In this document: one piece after another, positions 47,629 to 57,340 of the stretch
Position numbering within the stretch: the first letter of the stretch is position 1
Layout: the number at the start of each line of letters is the position of its first letter
NCBI GenBank assembly: GCA_030704615.1
Contig: CM060732.1
Location: 60,061,053 to 60,125,052, forward strand
Length of the DNA stretch: 64,000 bases
DNA from: Takakia lepidozioides
Taxonomy: Eukaryota; Streptophyta; Takakiopsida; Takakiales; Takakiaceae
Direction of reading: 5' to 3'
The notes under the pieces: generated by a model
What the model was told of the DNA's origin: nothing
Databases searched by the model: none
Seen by the model: only the letters and a program-made list of their open reading frames with translations
Position numbers and translations under genes: made by a program

Positions 47629-48648
47629 ATGGAAGACACATTTGCGGAAATGGTCACCACATTGCAGAGTCTTCAGCTCCAGATGCAAGAACTTCGTGCC
47701 TCTACTGCCCAACTACAAGCTGATCAGTCTCAAGACCTTGGCAAATGCTCTCAACAATTTGCCACAACAAATTCAGAGCGGAACAATGGATCGTTCAACC
47801 TTACGAGTCCCTACTACAACAAATCTTACTGCAACGGTTCCTCCAAATCTTCAACAGATTACAAGGGAACCAAAGGTCAGCATGCCCGAGAAATTTGATG
47901 GGACGAGATCAAGATTTCGCGGTTTTGTTCAACAAGTACGATTGTTCCTACGATTACATCCACAACGCTACTCTGATGAAGGTATTCAAGTGGGATTCGT
48001 GGGCACCCTTCTATCAGACACTACCCTATCTTGGTTTGCACCGCTATTAGAGAAAATTTCGCATTTACTATACAATTTTGAAACGTTCATGTCTGAGTTC
48101 ACTACAACGTTTGGAGAGAATGATAGAGAGAGAGTTGCAGAGACAAAGATGTGAAATCTTCGACAAAGAGCACGTCCAGCTTCCGTTTATGCTGTTGAAT
48201 TTCGACAACTTGCGTGCGACCTTGACTAGAATGAGAAGAGCCTCATTAGTCAGTTTCGATGTGGCCTAAAAGATGATGTTAAAGATTTGTTGCGTGAGTA
48301 CACTGAACGAATTCATCACCCAAGTCATTGCATGCGATAATCGTTTGTTCGAAAGACGTCAAGAGAAGCGATATGGATGGTCGACGACGCACCATGCCGC
48401 TGCTACTACGGCACCAAATACAACGATCCGACATCCGGTAATGATCCTATGCAGATTGATGCTGTCCGATTCAAACCATTGACGCAACATGAAAAACAAA
48501 GACGGCGCTCAAATGGATTATGCCTTTATTGCGGAGAAAATGATCACATGGCATTAAACTGCCCCAACAAGAGAAGATTCAAAGCTCGGGGCACCACTCA
48601 AGTGTTCGATACGAGGAGGTCGGAAAACGAAGATGTCCAGTCACAGTA
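47629..48648 (+). pseudogene. gag of the chromovirus, frameshifted
   Basis: Starts at ATG 47629 (MEDTFAEMVTTLQSLQLQMQ, a coiled-coil-like start). It shifts frame near 47735, continues with MPEKFDGTRSRFRGFVQQVR (the capsid signature) to about 48150, shifts again, and finishes with DPMQIDAVRFKPLTQHEK and the zinc knuckle CLYCGENDHMALNC (C-x2-C-x4-H-x4-C, near 48520-48562). At least three frame changes mean it cannot make a single Gag protein. Confidence 0.8.
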
Positions 48649-48654
48649 GGGACC

Positions 48655-50472
48655 ATGCGGCTGGACGCCCCAAATTCCTCACCAAAAAAATGTCTCTTTC
48701 TACCTCCAGACCTTGTATCTTGTTTCACAGTTCCAGTAAAGATCAGGATGCAAAATCGAGATATCTATGTAGAAGCACTTTTGGACTCGGACGCTTCAGC
48801 GTGTTTTATTGACAAAGACTTTGCGAAGCAACACAATTTAACGCTCGTAAGAAAGAAATTCTCGGCCCCTGTTGAAGTTATCGATGGACGACCATTAGCA
48901 TCAAAAAATGTTGACCATGAAACTCGACCCCTTGAAGTGAAGCTTAAAAATCAAGCATCACATATTGTTTTCAATGTCATCCAGTCTCCAACGAATCCTA
49001 TGATCCTTGGACTTTCCTGGTTTGTACTTCATAATCCTGACATCGACTGGCAATCACGAAAAATTTCGGCAAGACAAAAATGCAAAAGTACCAAAGGTAT
49101 TCAACCCCTGTTTCTTGGAGCTAGAGCCTTCATGAGAGCTACCAAAAAGGAGGCGGCATTTGCACTTTATGCGACTCCGATCAAGACCATAACAGACAAA
49201 TGTACTTCAACATTACCTATTCAATATCAAGATTTCAAAGATGTCTTCGAGAAGAAAAATGCAGACATATTGCCAGAACATCGACCTTATGACTATGCAA
49301 TTGAGTTACAAGAAGGAGCCCAACCACCATTCGGCCCAATCTATAATTTATCCCAGACGGAGTTGGTTGCATTACGCGAATACATTGATGAAAATTTGTC
49401 AAAGCACTTCATCCGACATTCCAAATCACCCGCTGGGGCGCCTATCTTGTTTGTGAAAAAGAAGGACGGATCATTACGCATGTGTGTCGACTATCGCGGT
49501 CTCAACAAAGTCACAATCAAGAATCGTTATCCGTTGCCGCTGATTTCTGGGCTTCTCGACCAGCTGGGACGAGCGAAGATTTTCACCAAAATCAACTTGA
49601 GAGGAGCTTATAACCTTGTACGGATAAAAGAAGGAGACGAATGGAAAACAACTTTTCAAATAATGTATGGACATTTTGAATACAGTGTTATGCCTTTCGG
49701 TCTTACAAATGCTCCAGCAATTCTCCAACATATGATGAATGACATCTTTCGAGAATTTTTAGATGACTTTGTAGTCATCTATTTGGACGACATTTTGATA
49801 TTTTCACAGAACGAAGAAGAACATGGCCGCCATGTACGCCTTGTCCTTGATAAATTAAGAGAAAGAGGACTATATGCCAAGTTGGAGAAATGTCTTTTCC
49901 ATCAATCTGAGGTCGAATTTCTAGGCTACATTATTTCCGACAAAGGCGTCTTTATGGATCAGAAGAAAATACAAACCATCATCGAGTGGATTAAACCAAC
50001 TTCGGTCCGAGATGTACAATGTTTTCTGGGTTTTGTAAATTTCTATAGAATCTTCATCAATGATTACTCCAAAATTGCTGCACCATTGACACGACTCACA
50101 GGGAAGGACAAATTTGTATGGGACGAGAAGGCTGACCAGGCATTTGAAAGGCTGAAGCAGGCATTTACAACGGCTCCAATACTTGTACATGCAGACCCAT
50201 CTAAACCATTCTTCTTAGAAGCAGATGCATCAGACTTTGCATTTGGCGCGGTACTCTCACAATACGGTACCGATGGCCGACTCCACCATGTTGGTTTTCG
50301 TTCTCGCAAATTTTCCGCTGCGGAGATCAATTATGAAATCCATGACAAAGAACTACTAGCGATTATCGATGTTTTTGAGGAGTGGCGTCATCTATTGGAG
50401 GGAGCTAAACATCTTGTCACTGTCTATACCGATCACAAAAACCTCGAATATTTTATGAGTGCTCATGTTTGA
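48655..50472 (+). pseudogene. pol part 1: protease, reverse transcriptase, RNase H
   Basis: A 605-codon open segment. Aspartic protease region at about residues 40-55: LLDSDASACFID, where the usual DSGA/DTGA catalytic triplet has become DSDA. Reverse transcriptase: FVKKKDGSLRMCVDYRGLNK; motif A reads FTKINLRGAYN, with Asn for the catalytic Asp of FTKID; motif C VVIYLDDILIF is intact. RNase H: FFLEADASDFAFGAVLSQ and IHDKELLAIIDVFEEWRHLL. A stop follows SAHV, and the frame continues after a +1 shift. Both the protease and RT changes would inactivate it. Confidence 0.9.
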
Positions 50473-50495
50473 ATTGACGTCAAGCGAGATGGAGT

Positions 50496-52148
50496 ATGTC
50501 ACTAGCAAGGTTTGATTTTGTTATTACCTACCGTCCCAGACATCTTCAAGGAAAACCAGATGCTCTTTCTCGACGATCGTATCTTGCGCCAAAGGAAGGG
50601 GATGCAACTTTTGACCAACAGAAATCCATTATCTTGAAACCAACAAATCTCCAATTGAATATGCTATCCATGTCCACCTATGACGATGCCGAGATCATAA
50701 AGGAGATTCAGGAAGCACTGAAGAGCGACCAATTCGCTATGACACTACAAAGTCAACTAAATCGACCTCGAGACAACCCACATGTTACAAACGACTTCGA
50801 GTTCAAAGATGACTTACTTTATTTCAAGGGACTTCTCTATGTACCTCTAGGACCTACACGACTTCGAATTCTTCAAACATGTCATGATCTTCCGGCTGCA
50901 GGACATTTCGGCTTCAATAAAACAATGGAATTGATATCCAGGGACTATTGGTGGCCGCAGATGTGGAAACTCGTGAAAGATTTTATAAAATCTTGCGACA
51001 CGTGTGCTAGAGCGAAGGGACCACGACATCGACCTTACGGTCTTCTTCAACCATTACCCATTCCCAAGGGTCCATGGTCGTCCGTGTCTATGGACTTTAT
51101 TACGGACATTCCAATCTCCAAGACCACTGATTCAATCCTTGTTATTGTAGATCGTTTTACGAAGATGACACATTTCATTCCATGTAATAAGACAGTTACT
51201 GGCGAGAAAATTGCAAGTCTCTTCTTCAATAATATCTACCGCATTCATGGACTCCCGAAGGACATCGTATCTGATTGATGACCACAGTTCATATCAAATT
51301 TCTGGAGGGGATTATTTCACATATTGGATACTAAGATCAATCTTTCTACAGCTAATCATCCATAGACTGATGGTCAAACCGAATGTGTAAACCAGATTTT
51401 GGAGCAGTATCTTCGCTGTACGATAAATTATCACCAAGATTATTGGACGGACCTTCTGTCATTGGCTGAGTTTGCCTATAACAACACTATACATTCTTCG
51501 ACCCAGCAAACTCCATTTTTCTCCAATTATGGTCATCATCCTCGAGCAAACCATTTCCACATGAAGACTGTTGGAAGCCCTGCTGTAGAAAACCTTGCTA
51601 CTCATCTTGCTACGATTTACAAGGAGCTTACATTCCACCTCGCAGAAGCTCAAAAACAATACAAGGAGTATGCAGATCAACGTCGCCAACTCCAACCCCA
51701 GTTCAAGGTCGGAGATCGTGTGTGGCTTCTTCGACGGGACATACAAACCTCGCGACCATCAAGAAAGTTGGATTATCAACGCCTGGGCCCATTCAAAATT
51801 ATTCGACAAATAAATCCGGTCAGTTTCCGGCTTGAACTCCCACGAAGTATGCGCATCCATGCAGTCTTTTATGTTTCATTATTGGAGTTGTATCATCCAT
51901 CGAATATTCCAGGGAGAGTTTCTGTACCACCTCCACCAATCGAAGTCAATCAAGAAATTGAGTATGAAGTCGACGAAGTCCTAGACTCTCGCATCAAATA
52001 TAAACGTCTTGAGTATTTCGTATATTGGAAATGTTACGACATCAGCAAACGAACGTGGGAACCTTCATCCAACCTCGCCAATGCATCTGACAAAGTCCAA
52101 AAGTTTCATCAACGATATCCAGCTAAGCCCCGAGCTACACGTCAATAA
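50496..52148 (+). pseudogene. pol part 2: integrase and chromodomain
   Basis: Continues from RNase H (FDFVITYRPRHLQGKPDALS) into the integrase. The HHCC zinc site is TCHDLPAAGHFG...CDTCARAKG (about 50875-51015), followed by the catalytic core start SMDFITDIPISKT and DRFTKMTHFIP. A TGA replaces an Arg codon after KDIVSD (51276) and a TAG replaces Gln in the NHP-TDGQTE motif (near 51360). After 51399 the frame is open again: YRPRDHQ-type tail, then a chromodomain (IEYEVDEVLDSRIKYKRLEY, FVYWKCYDISKRTWEP) and a stop at 52148. The chromodomain should guide insertion to particular chromatin marks. Confidence 0.9.
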
Positions 52149-52186
52149 GATGTCACAACGATGATGTCAGCCAAGTTAGCTTTAAG

Positions 52187-52690
52187 GTGAAGACTCTGCA
52201 TTCAATGTACCTGATACACGCTAAGGAGGGAGGAGCACCACACATCAGTATATATAGCTACACTTCCAGCACTCTTGCATCTTGTATTGGCAGTATGGAG
52301 TCGCAGGAACCAGATACATTAAAGTTGTCGCTTACCCAGCTACCAGATCAGCCGTTCCGACTCTCACGACCTTCAACATCACGCCGACGCTCTCGAGACG
52401 ATGGGCCACCAATGCGACGCGTACTTCCTCGTCTGGACCCTGTACGACAACAAGTGGAGCCTACTCGAAATCTGATAATTCTGTTGGAGATTGAGGCTTC
52501 GGACCCAGAGGGCAACGAAATCATGTTTGAAGGCAGTTTCGAAAATCAGAATGCTCAAATCACTGCGTGGTCCCAAGTTCAAGGTGTTGGACACTATCGA
52601 TGGTTGCAGGGACCTATAAATCATTTGAGTCAAGAACGAAGAGCCGAATACTTGGCAAGTATCATTCATCGGATTTTGGATTTTCTCTAA
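52187..52690 (+). CDS. Extra open frame between chromodomain and 3' LTR
   Basis: A 167-codon open frame lies 3' of the polyprotein; its first internal ATG (MESQEPDTLKLSLTQLPDQP) is at about 52293. Features: a Ser/Arg-rich segment (SRPSTSRRRSRDD), IILLEIEASDPEGNEIMFEG, and a C-terminal YLASIIHRILDFL helix-like end. I do not recognise it. Many chromoviruses lack an ORF here, so it is either an accessory gene of this family or chance. Its uninterrupted frame in an otherwise broken element is notable. A TATA-like TATATATAGC lies near 52249. Confidence 0.4.
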   Translation: MKTLHSMYLIHAKEGGAPHISIYSYTSSTLASCIGSMESQEPDTLKLSLTQLPDQPFRLSRPSTSRRRSRDDGPPMRRVLPRLDPVRQQVEPTRNLIILLEIEASDPEGNEIMFEGSFENQNAQITAWSQVQGVGHYRWLQGPINHLSQERRAEYLASIIHRILDFL

Positions 52691-52748
52691 CTCTAAGCAA
52701 GTCCAAGATTTTACCGCTCCTCGAGGAACTCGGCGCTAGAGGAGGGGG

Positions 52749-53391
52749 TGATATCACAGACATAGCCTAGAAGAACTTACCAGGAGTAAATACCAGAAGT
52801 TACCAAGTTACCAAGTTACCATGTTATCAAAAGTTACCATGATTTACCGTGATTTATCATGATCTACCATGATTTACCATTATTTACCAAGTTACCGGGA
52901 GTTTACCAAATTACCAAGAGTAACTTGGGAAACTACTGAGGAAGCTTCATTTGGAGGAAACTTCTCCATCAAGATACCTCATTTGTTTATGGAAGCTTCT
53001 TCATCAAAAAACCTTTGTTTAATCTTGGAAACTTCTCCAACAAGCAACCTCTATAGGGGAAGCTTTTTAGGGAAGCTTCTTAGTAGCCAGTATATATAGG
53101 AGACGAGACTGGACACTCTTCAATCTCGCCAACACCAGTTCAAGCTACTCTTATTTCCAGTTCCCAGTACCCTAGCCCAGTTTCCAGTATCTGGTACTCC
53201 AGTCCAGTTTCCAGCATTCCAGTATTCAAGTCGTGTTTCAATATCTTGTACTCTTGTTCATTGTTATAAAGATCGTCTTGATTCATATTTACTCATCGTG
53301 CATTCGGCCACGCCGACCTTGACTTCTTGTCTAGCCTTGTACCTCTAATCTTATCTCTTGTTTGTGTTCAGTCATGTTCTCGTCCTTGACA
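52749..53391 (+). repeat. 3' LTR
   Basis: Begins TGATATCACAGACATAGCC directly after the polypurine tract and ends CTTGACA. It is longer than the 5' LTR because of extra copies of a GATTTACCAT-type repeat near its start. In the aligned part I counted about a dozen differences from the 5' LTR over roughly 500 bp; most are C/T or G/A transitions. Confidence 0.9.
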
Positions 53392-53396
53392 GGACA
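53392..53396. repeat. Target-site duplication, right (GGACA)
   Basis: Matches 46976-46980 exactly and is followed at once by CACCCATGAGGAC, the continuation of the host GHTHED codons. Confidence 0.95.
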
Positions 53397-54648
53397 CACC
53401 CATGAGGACATCAACGGGTTCTTCAGCTACCTATCGAAGAAGCTGAAGGAACGAAGCACCTACATTCTTTCTGATTTGATGAGGTCTTTTATGACCCGCA
53501 AGATCTGCAGTTCATTCCACAGATTATTCAGGAGGTTCCTGACTTCAAGAATTTTGTCAAGGGCTGTATTCTGGATGGAAAGGAGACATTGGTTGGGATT
53601 TCGGAGATGCACGTCTCCAGTTTTTTTAAGGATGCGGAGGGCTGGCCCGTCATGAAGTACAAGAAGTCCGCTACTGATTCGGATTGGCTTCCAACAAACA
53701 ATAGCGTGAAGATGTGGAAGTCCAATCCTGACTGGACTCCGAAGCTCCCTGAAGGAGACCCAGACGCCGTTCCAAGGAGACCTATCTGGGAAGTCGGGGA
53801 CGACTCCTCCGAAAAACAGTCATTAATTAAGAATGGAATAAAAAAATACAGGGATTTTTGGACGAAAGGAATGATGCTTGACGATCATTACAGAGGTCGA
53901 ATGGAACAATACGACCAGTACTGGGGAAACATTCTCGCCGAGCTGGATAAGCCAATTCCAGAAGCTCCCGACCGTATTCAGCTTCTTGAGGGATTCTGGC
54001 CGAAAATAAATTGGTCCAAAAATCATCACAGGGATGGAATCCATCCACATATATTGCCAGATGTGGAAGAAGAGGATGAAATCCTAGAACCTTACTGTGG
54101 CCCGAGGTGTGAGCGACCAAGAGTATCCCTAAATCCGTTCAAGGATATTGAGAAAGGGTTTTTTGTGCTCGTTCGCCCTTATGACCCAAGTACGTGCCCG
54201 GTCTGGATGGGGGTGGCAATATCTGACGTGATCCGCGTAAGGGAGGATCCTAATTTTAAGAAAGTGAAGGTGGAGTAGTGGAGACCAAGAAAAGGTGGTA
54301 ACCCAACAGACTTGGAAAGGTACAGGGACTGTTGGTCAAAACTTTGGGAGTATAACTCGACAGATCCTCCTCAATGGATCCACGTGAACAATGTTGTGTG
54401 GACAATGCCTCCACAGAAAAATACGACAAGGAATAGCACTAAGAGAATTACTGCCACCGAAGCAATGAAGGCACGCGCTAATTTGGAGGAGGCTAATCGT
54501 CAGTCAGAAAACGAGTCGTACGAACGAGTTCCAGACCAAGGACATATTGTTGAGGTCAACTCCAGTACTTCGATTTAAGAAATAAATTTTTCTTGGCCCT
54601 TCTTGTTTGCGTTGGGGGATCCTTTTTGTTATCTTCTTATGTCGCACT

Positions 54649-54674
54649 GAACCTCGAATGTCCAGTGGACGTTC
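54649..54674. repeat. 26-bp palindrome, copy 15
   Basis: 21 of 24 arm positions match, centre TC. It lies about 70 bp beyond the last stop of the GHTHED gene and is the rightmost copy found. Confidence 0.8.
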
Positions 54675-55480
54675 TCGTCCTTTGTTTCTGGTTTGCTGGA
54701 TGTTGGCATGCTGGTCAACAAAGATGACCCTGTGGGGGAGTTTCGCCTACATAACATATAGATCACAAGAACAAAATAGGCGGGCATGACCACTGGAGTC
54801 TTCAAATTCGGTCAAAGAGGTTTTTAACAACGGAAGAAAATAGCCCATTTCCAGTCATTCTCTGAAACATTGGACTTGCTTTTCGCATAACCAATTCTCC
54901 CACTGAAGTCTCCCACTAGGAGGAGCCTTACTCAATCGTTGTTGACATACAGTTTTTCAATTTGCCAGTCCTCAAGTTTTTTCTATGAGGTTTTCTCCAT
55001 TTTCCCTCTAAGCTCTACGACTTTTCTGCACCAAATTTTCATTTCATTTCATTTTCATACTTCTCATCTTTGGCCCTGGTTTAAGAGGGAATTTCACATG
55101 TCCTTTTCCGTTGTTCAAATTTTAAGCAATTTTTATTTCTCATAGTTTTTATTTGGTGGTTGATTTTTTATCATCTCTCATGTTTTCTTCAGATCCATTT
55201 TCTCCCATGAGATCCAGGCGCTTCCTAAAAGTCGTTATATAATGCCATTTTCTTTCCAAATCTATTCATACCATAACCATAGCCATAGCCATAACCATTA
55301 TGGTTATTGAAATGTCTTTTCCCTTCACATTTGCGCTAGCTTTTTTCTTTGTTTTGGATTGACATGCATTTAGGCATGTTACAGTTTGCTTTCTATGTTA
55401 CATCTTAATACTAGGTCCAGGTTCCAACGACGAGTCTTTCATTTAAATACTTGTCCATAATATTAGGTTCATAATTTTTT
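54675..55480. other. Gene-free interval to the right of the palindrome element
   Basis: No supportable gene. T-rich text with a small run of CCATAACCATAGCCATAGCC-type repeats near 55270-55300. The right end of the composite element should lie in the first part, but no terminal repeat was recognised. Confidence 0.35.
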
Positions 55481-56440
55481 TTGGCTTACTAGTACCCTTA
55501 GCGAAGTCTGGAGTTTTCCATAAGACTTAGTGTTTGTCTATTTTGTAACTTAAACAAAAACCCTAAACCCTTGCCCTAAACCCTTACTAGAAAACCCTAA
55601 ACATTTACCCTTAACCCAATACCACAAAACCCTTTCCATTCCCTTTGCAAATGGGAATCAACTATCCATACCATAATTATAACCATTTTGGTTATCCAAA
55701 TCTCTTCAATGTAACGGAATTTCCATTTTGTACCATACTAACACACACTAAGTTGTAGCGAGTGCGAGTCTTCCGACATGTATGCTCACCATTTCTGCCT
55801 TCAACCCAAACCCTAAACCCTCGTCGGGAACCCTAAACAAAACCCTATGCCATTGTTACGTCTAAACCCTTACCCTTCCCTTGCAAATGGGAATGAAGTA
55901 TCCATACCATAACCATATATATCTTAATACCAGGTTCCAAGGACAAATCCTCAATCTAAATACTTCTCCGGCCCAATGACTCTTCCATAATATTTGTTTC
56001 TCTATTTTATTTTTTATTTTTTATCCTTCTAACACACACCAAGTTCTAGCGACTGTGAGTCTTCCATATTTGTTTGTCCAATAGTGTCTTAAACCCAAAC
56101 CGAAAATCCTACCTTTACCATCACCCCTAAACCATTAATCTTACCATAAACCAATAACTTTAGTGTACTACCCTAGTTACACTCCAAACCTTATTGTACT
56201 ACCATGTAACATCTTCTCAATGTTTCATGCTCTTTTAATATTTTCTTTTGTTGGATAAGGTATGATATAATGATTACAGGGATATCAAATTCCTCAACCA
56301 TTTTTTAATTCTACCGAGTGCGAGTCCATCATATTTGTTTGTCTTTTTGTACCCTAAATCCAAACCCTAAACCCTTACCCTTACTGTAAACCCAAACCTT
56401 ATTATACTTCTCTCTAGTTACACCCCAAACCTTATTAGTA
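55481..56440. repeat. Subtelomere-like repeat array with degenerate CCCTAAA motifs
   Basis: Four diverged copies of a unit of roughly 250-300 bp. Each has a GTGCGAGTCTTCC-like word, a GTTTGTC-containing stretch, and then CCCTAAACCCTTACCC-type text (near 55540-55620, 55740-55860, 56040-56160, 56310-56400). The plant telomere unit CCCTAAA is present singly or doubled, mixed with variants such as CCCTTACC. It is an interstitial, decayed array, not a telomere. Confidence 0.55.
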
Positions 56441-56885
56441 CCTCTTTCGAATGTTTCATGCTATTCTAATATTTTACTGCTCTTGTCACATCCAAAACAT
56501 GATTCATTCCAATGGCGTGGTATGTGAACATTGTGCTTCATATGAAGATTCAATCAATAAAATTACTAGTATCGAGTATGGTAGAGTACGAGTTTGGCCC
56601 ATGTTCGATGCGACCCATTTGTTTACCATGATGACCTGCAATGGAATATTACTTTATTCGACTTCCAAGTGGACGTTCAATGAATTGTTCAATACTGCTA
56701 CTTCACATTGAGCACTTCAATGTCAAATGGACCTCTTCTATGACACATTTTGAAACAAGTATGACATCACCTGAAATTTACAAAGTTCAATCACACATTA
56801 CACCATGATATTATTAATATTTCAATTAAATTTAATACAAATATATATTAAGTTTAGTCCGGATTTAAGCCAAAAGTCTAGAATT
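56441..56885. other. Gene-free interval
   Basis: One short open stretch (56451-56711) with no recognisable domain. AT-rich text follows to 56880. Confidence 0.3.
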
Positions 56886-56889
56886 AATT

Positions 56890-57190
56890 AAAATAGGGTT
56901 CAAAGCCTGCATCCCACACCCATGCTGCAAATATCCGGCCATCATTGCATACCAAGAGACCAGATCTGGTTCAGTCATATTGTCAAACACTCCCATTGCG
57001 TTGGCAATGCTCCCACAGTTGGCATACATGTTGACTAAGGTAGTGTTCAGAATGATATCTAGTACAATCCCAGATTTCGTGATCTGAGCATGGACTTCTT
57101 TGCCCTTTTCCAGGTCTGTCAGGCTCGCACAAGCCTTGAGATCTCACACGGATGTGATATGGTTGGGTATCACGAAGGCCTCCTTATATT
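56890..57190 (-). pseudogene. PPR protein fragment
   Basis: On the minus strand from 57190 it reads LKACASLTDLEKGKEVHAQI, then LNTTLVNMYANCGSIANAMG and EPDLVSWYAMMAGYLQHGCG, nearly three PPR repeats of the PLS class, with a TGA just upstream of the first. No start or C-terminal domain. It is similar in type to the pseudogene at 30.36-32.08 kb but not a direct copy as far as I can see. Confidence 0.7.
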
Positions 57191-57284
57191 GCCAGAGAGA
57201 AAACCACGAGGGACGACTCTAGACTGTGCCCGAGACTCGGATTGAAGGTTTCCGGAAGCGGAGGGGAGAACAAGGAAATAACTT

Positions 57285-57340
57285 AACTTACGACCCTAAA
57301 CGACCCTAAACGACCCTAAACCCCTAAACGACGAGCCGAC
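57285..57340. repeat. Short (ACGACCCTAA)n telomere-like run
   Basis: A 10-bp unit of the type ACGACCCTAA occurs about three times in a row, then CCCCTAAACGACG. A variant of the plant telomere unit; no gene nearby depends on it. Confidence 0.7.

Larger units (their letters stand above)
46981..53391 (+). mobile_element. Ty3/gypsy chromovirus-type LTR retrotransposon, about 6.4 kb
   Basis: A complete but inactive element with two LTRs, gag, a protease-RT-RNase H-integrase polyprotein and a C-terminal chromodomain, flanked by a 5-bp GGACA duplication. Domain order (RT before integrase) and the chromodomain place it in the chromovirus branch of Ty3/gypsy. Just after the 5' LTR (47591 on) the text is GTTTGGCGAGACTAAAG; a TGG-starting primer site may be TGGCGAGACT, but I cannot match it to a tRNA. 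A polypurine tract (AGAGGAGGGGG, 52738-52748) precedes the 3' LTR. Frameshifts and stops disrupt gag and pol. Confidence 0.95.
45449..54578 (+). pseudogene. GHTHED (DUF7869-like) transposase-like gene, split by an LTR retrotransposon
   Basis: Exon 1 runs from ATG 45449 (MDVDTLKEAIGTPVMWNVG) to KPCCRLHCCQ near 46105, a Cys-rich site. After a spacer with palindrome copy 14 the frame resumes at about 46235: VSQSAVSRIWSQIFPNVEVR, FAKCTECEMFKDLI, IIHDKMDRRKTAVPRL (near 46510), a GMVTHGHGDGVYGQY segment, LYLQMDNSTKNNKNR (near 46870) and FLMVGH at 46980. Here the LTR element interrupts it. Text resumes at 53397 with THEDINGFFSYLSKKLKER. After a one-base shift: FIPQIIQEVPDFKNF, FKDAEGWPVMKYKK and GFFVLVRPYDPSTCPVWMG. 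A TGG-to-TAG type stop stands at about 54278 and the tail ends at 54578. DKMD, QMDN and HTHED acidic residues are candidates for an RNase H-fold catalytic set, by analogy with transposases; this is not proven. The family is multicopy in early-diverging plants as I recall it. Confidence 0.7.
32269..54674. mobile_element. Large composite element marked by 26-bp palindromes
   Basis: This span is defined by its first and last palindrome copies; the true ends are not located. It holds two divergent gene sets: minus-strand genes from 43.6 down to 32.6 kb and one plus-strand gene from 45.4 to 54.6 kb. Without the nested LTR retrotransposon the span is about 16 kb. The gene content (GHTHED/DUF7869-like protein, GGQHT-motif protein, three FCP1-like proteins, a possible methyltransferase-like protein and a small acidic protein) has no relation to the host genes on either side. 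A large DNA transposon or integrated virus-like element is the simplest reading. I could not find terminal inverted repeats or a target duplication by eye. Confidence 0.6.

Noticed and set aside
46981-53391. Retrovirus-like envelope gene in the LTR element
   Set aside because: The extra frame after the chromodomain has no signal peptide or transmembrane anchor typical of an envelope protein.
55540-55620. A true telomere end
   Set aside because: CCCTAAA units are degenerate, interspersed with other sequence, and have 8 kb of other DNA including a tRNA gene beyond them.
56660-56682. A sixteenth palindrome copy (AAGTGGACGTTC half site)
   Set aside because: Only the right arm resembles the consensus; the left half does not. 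Likely chance.
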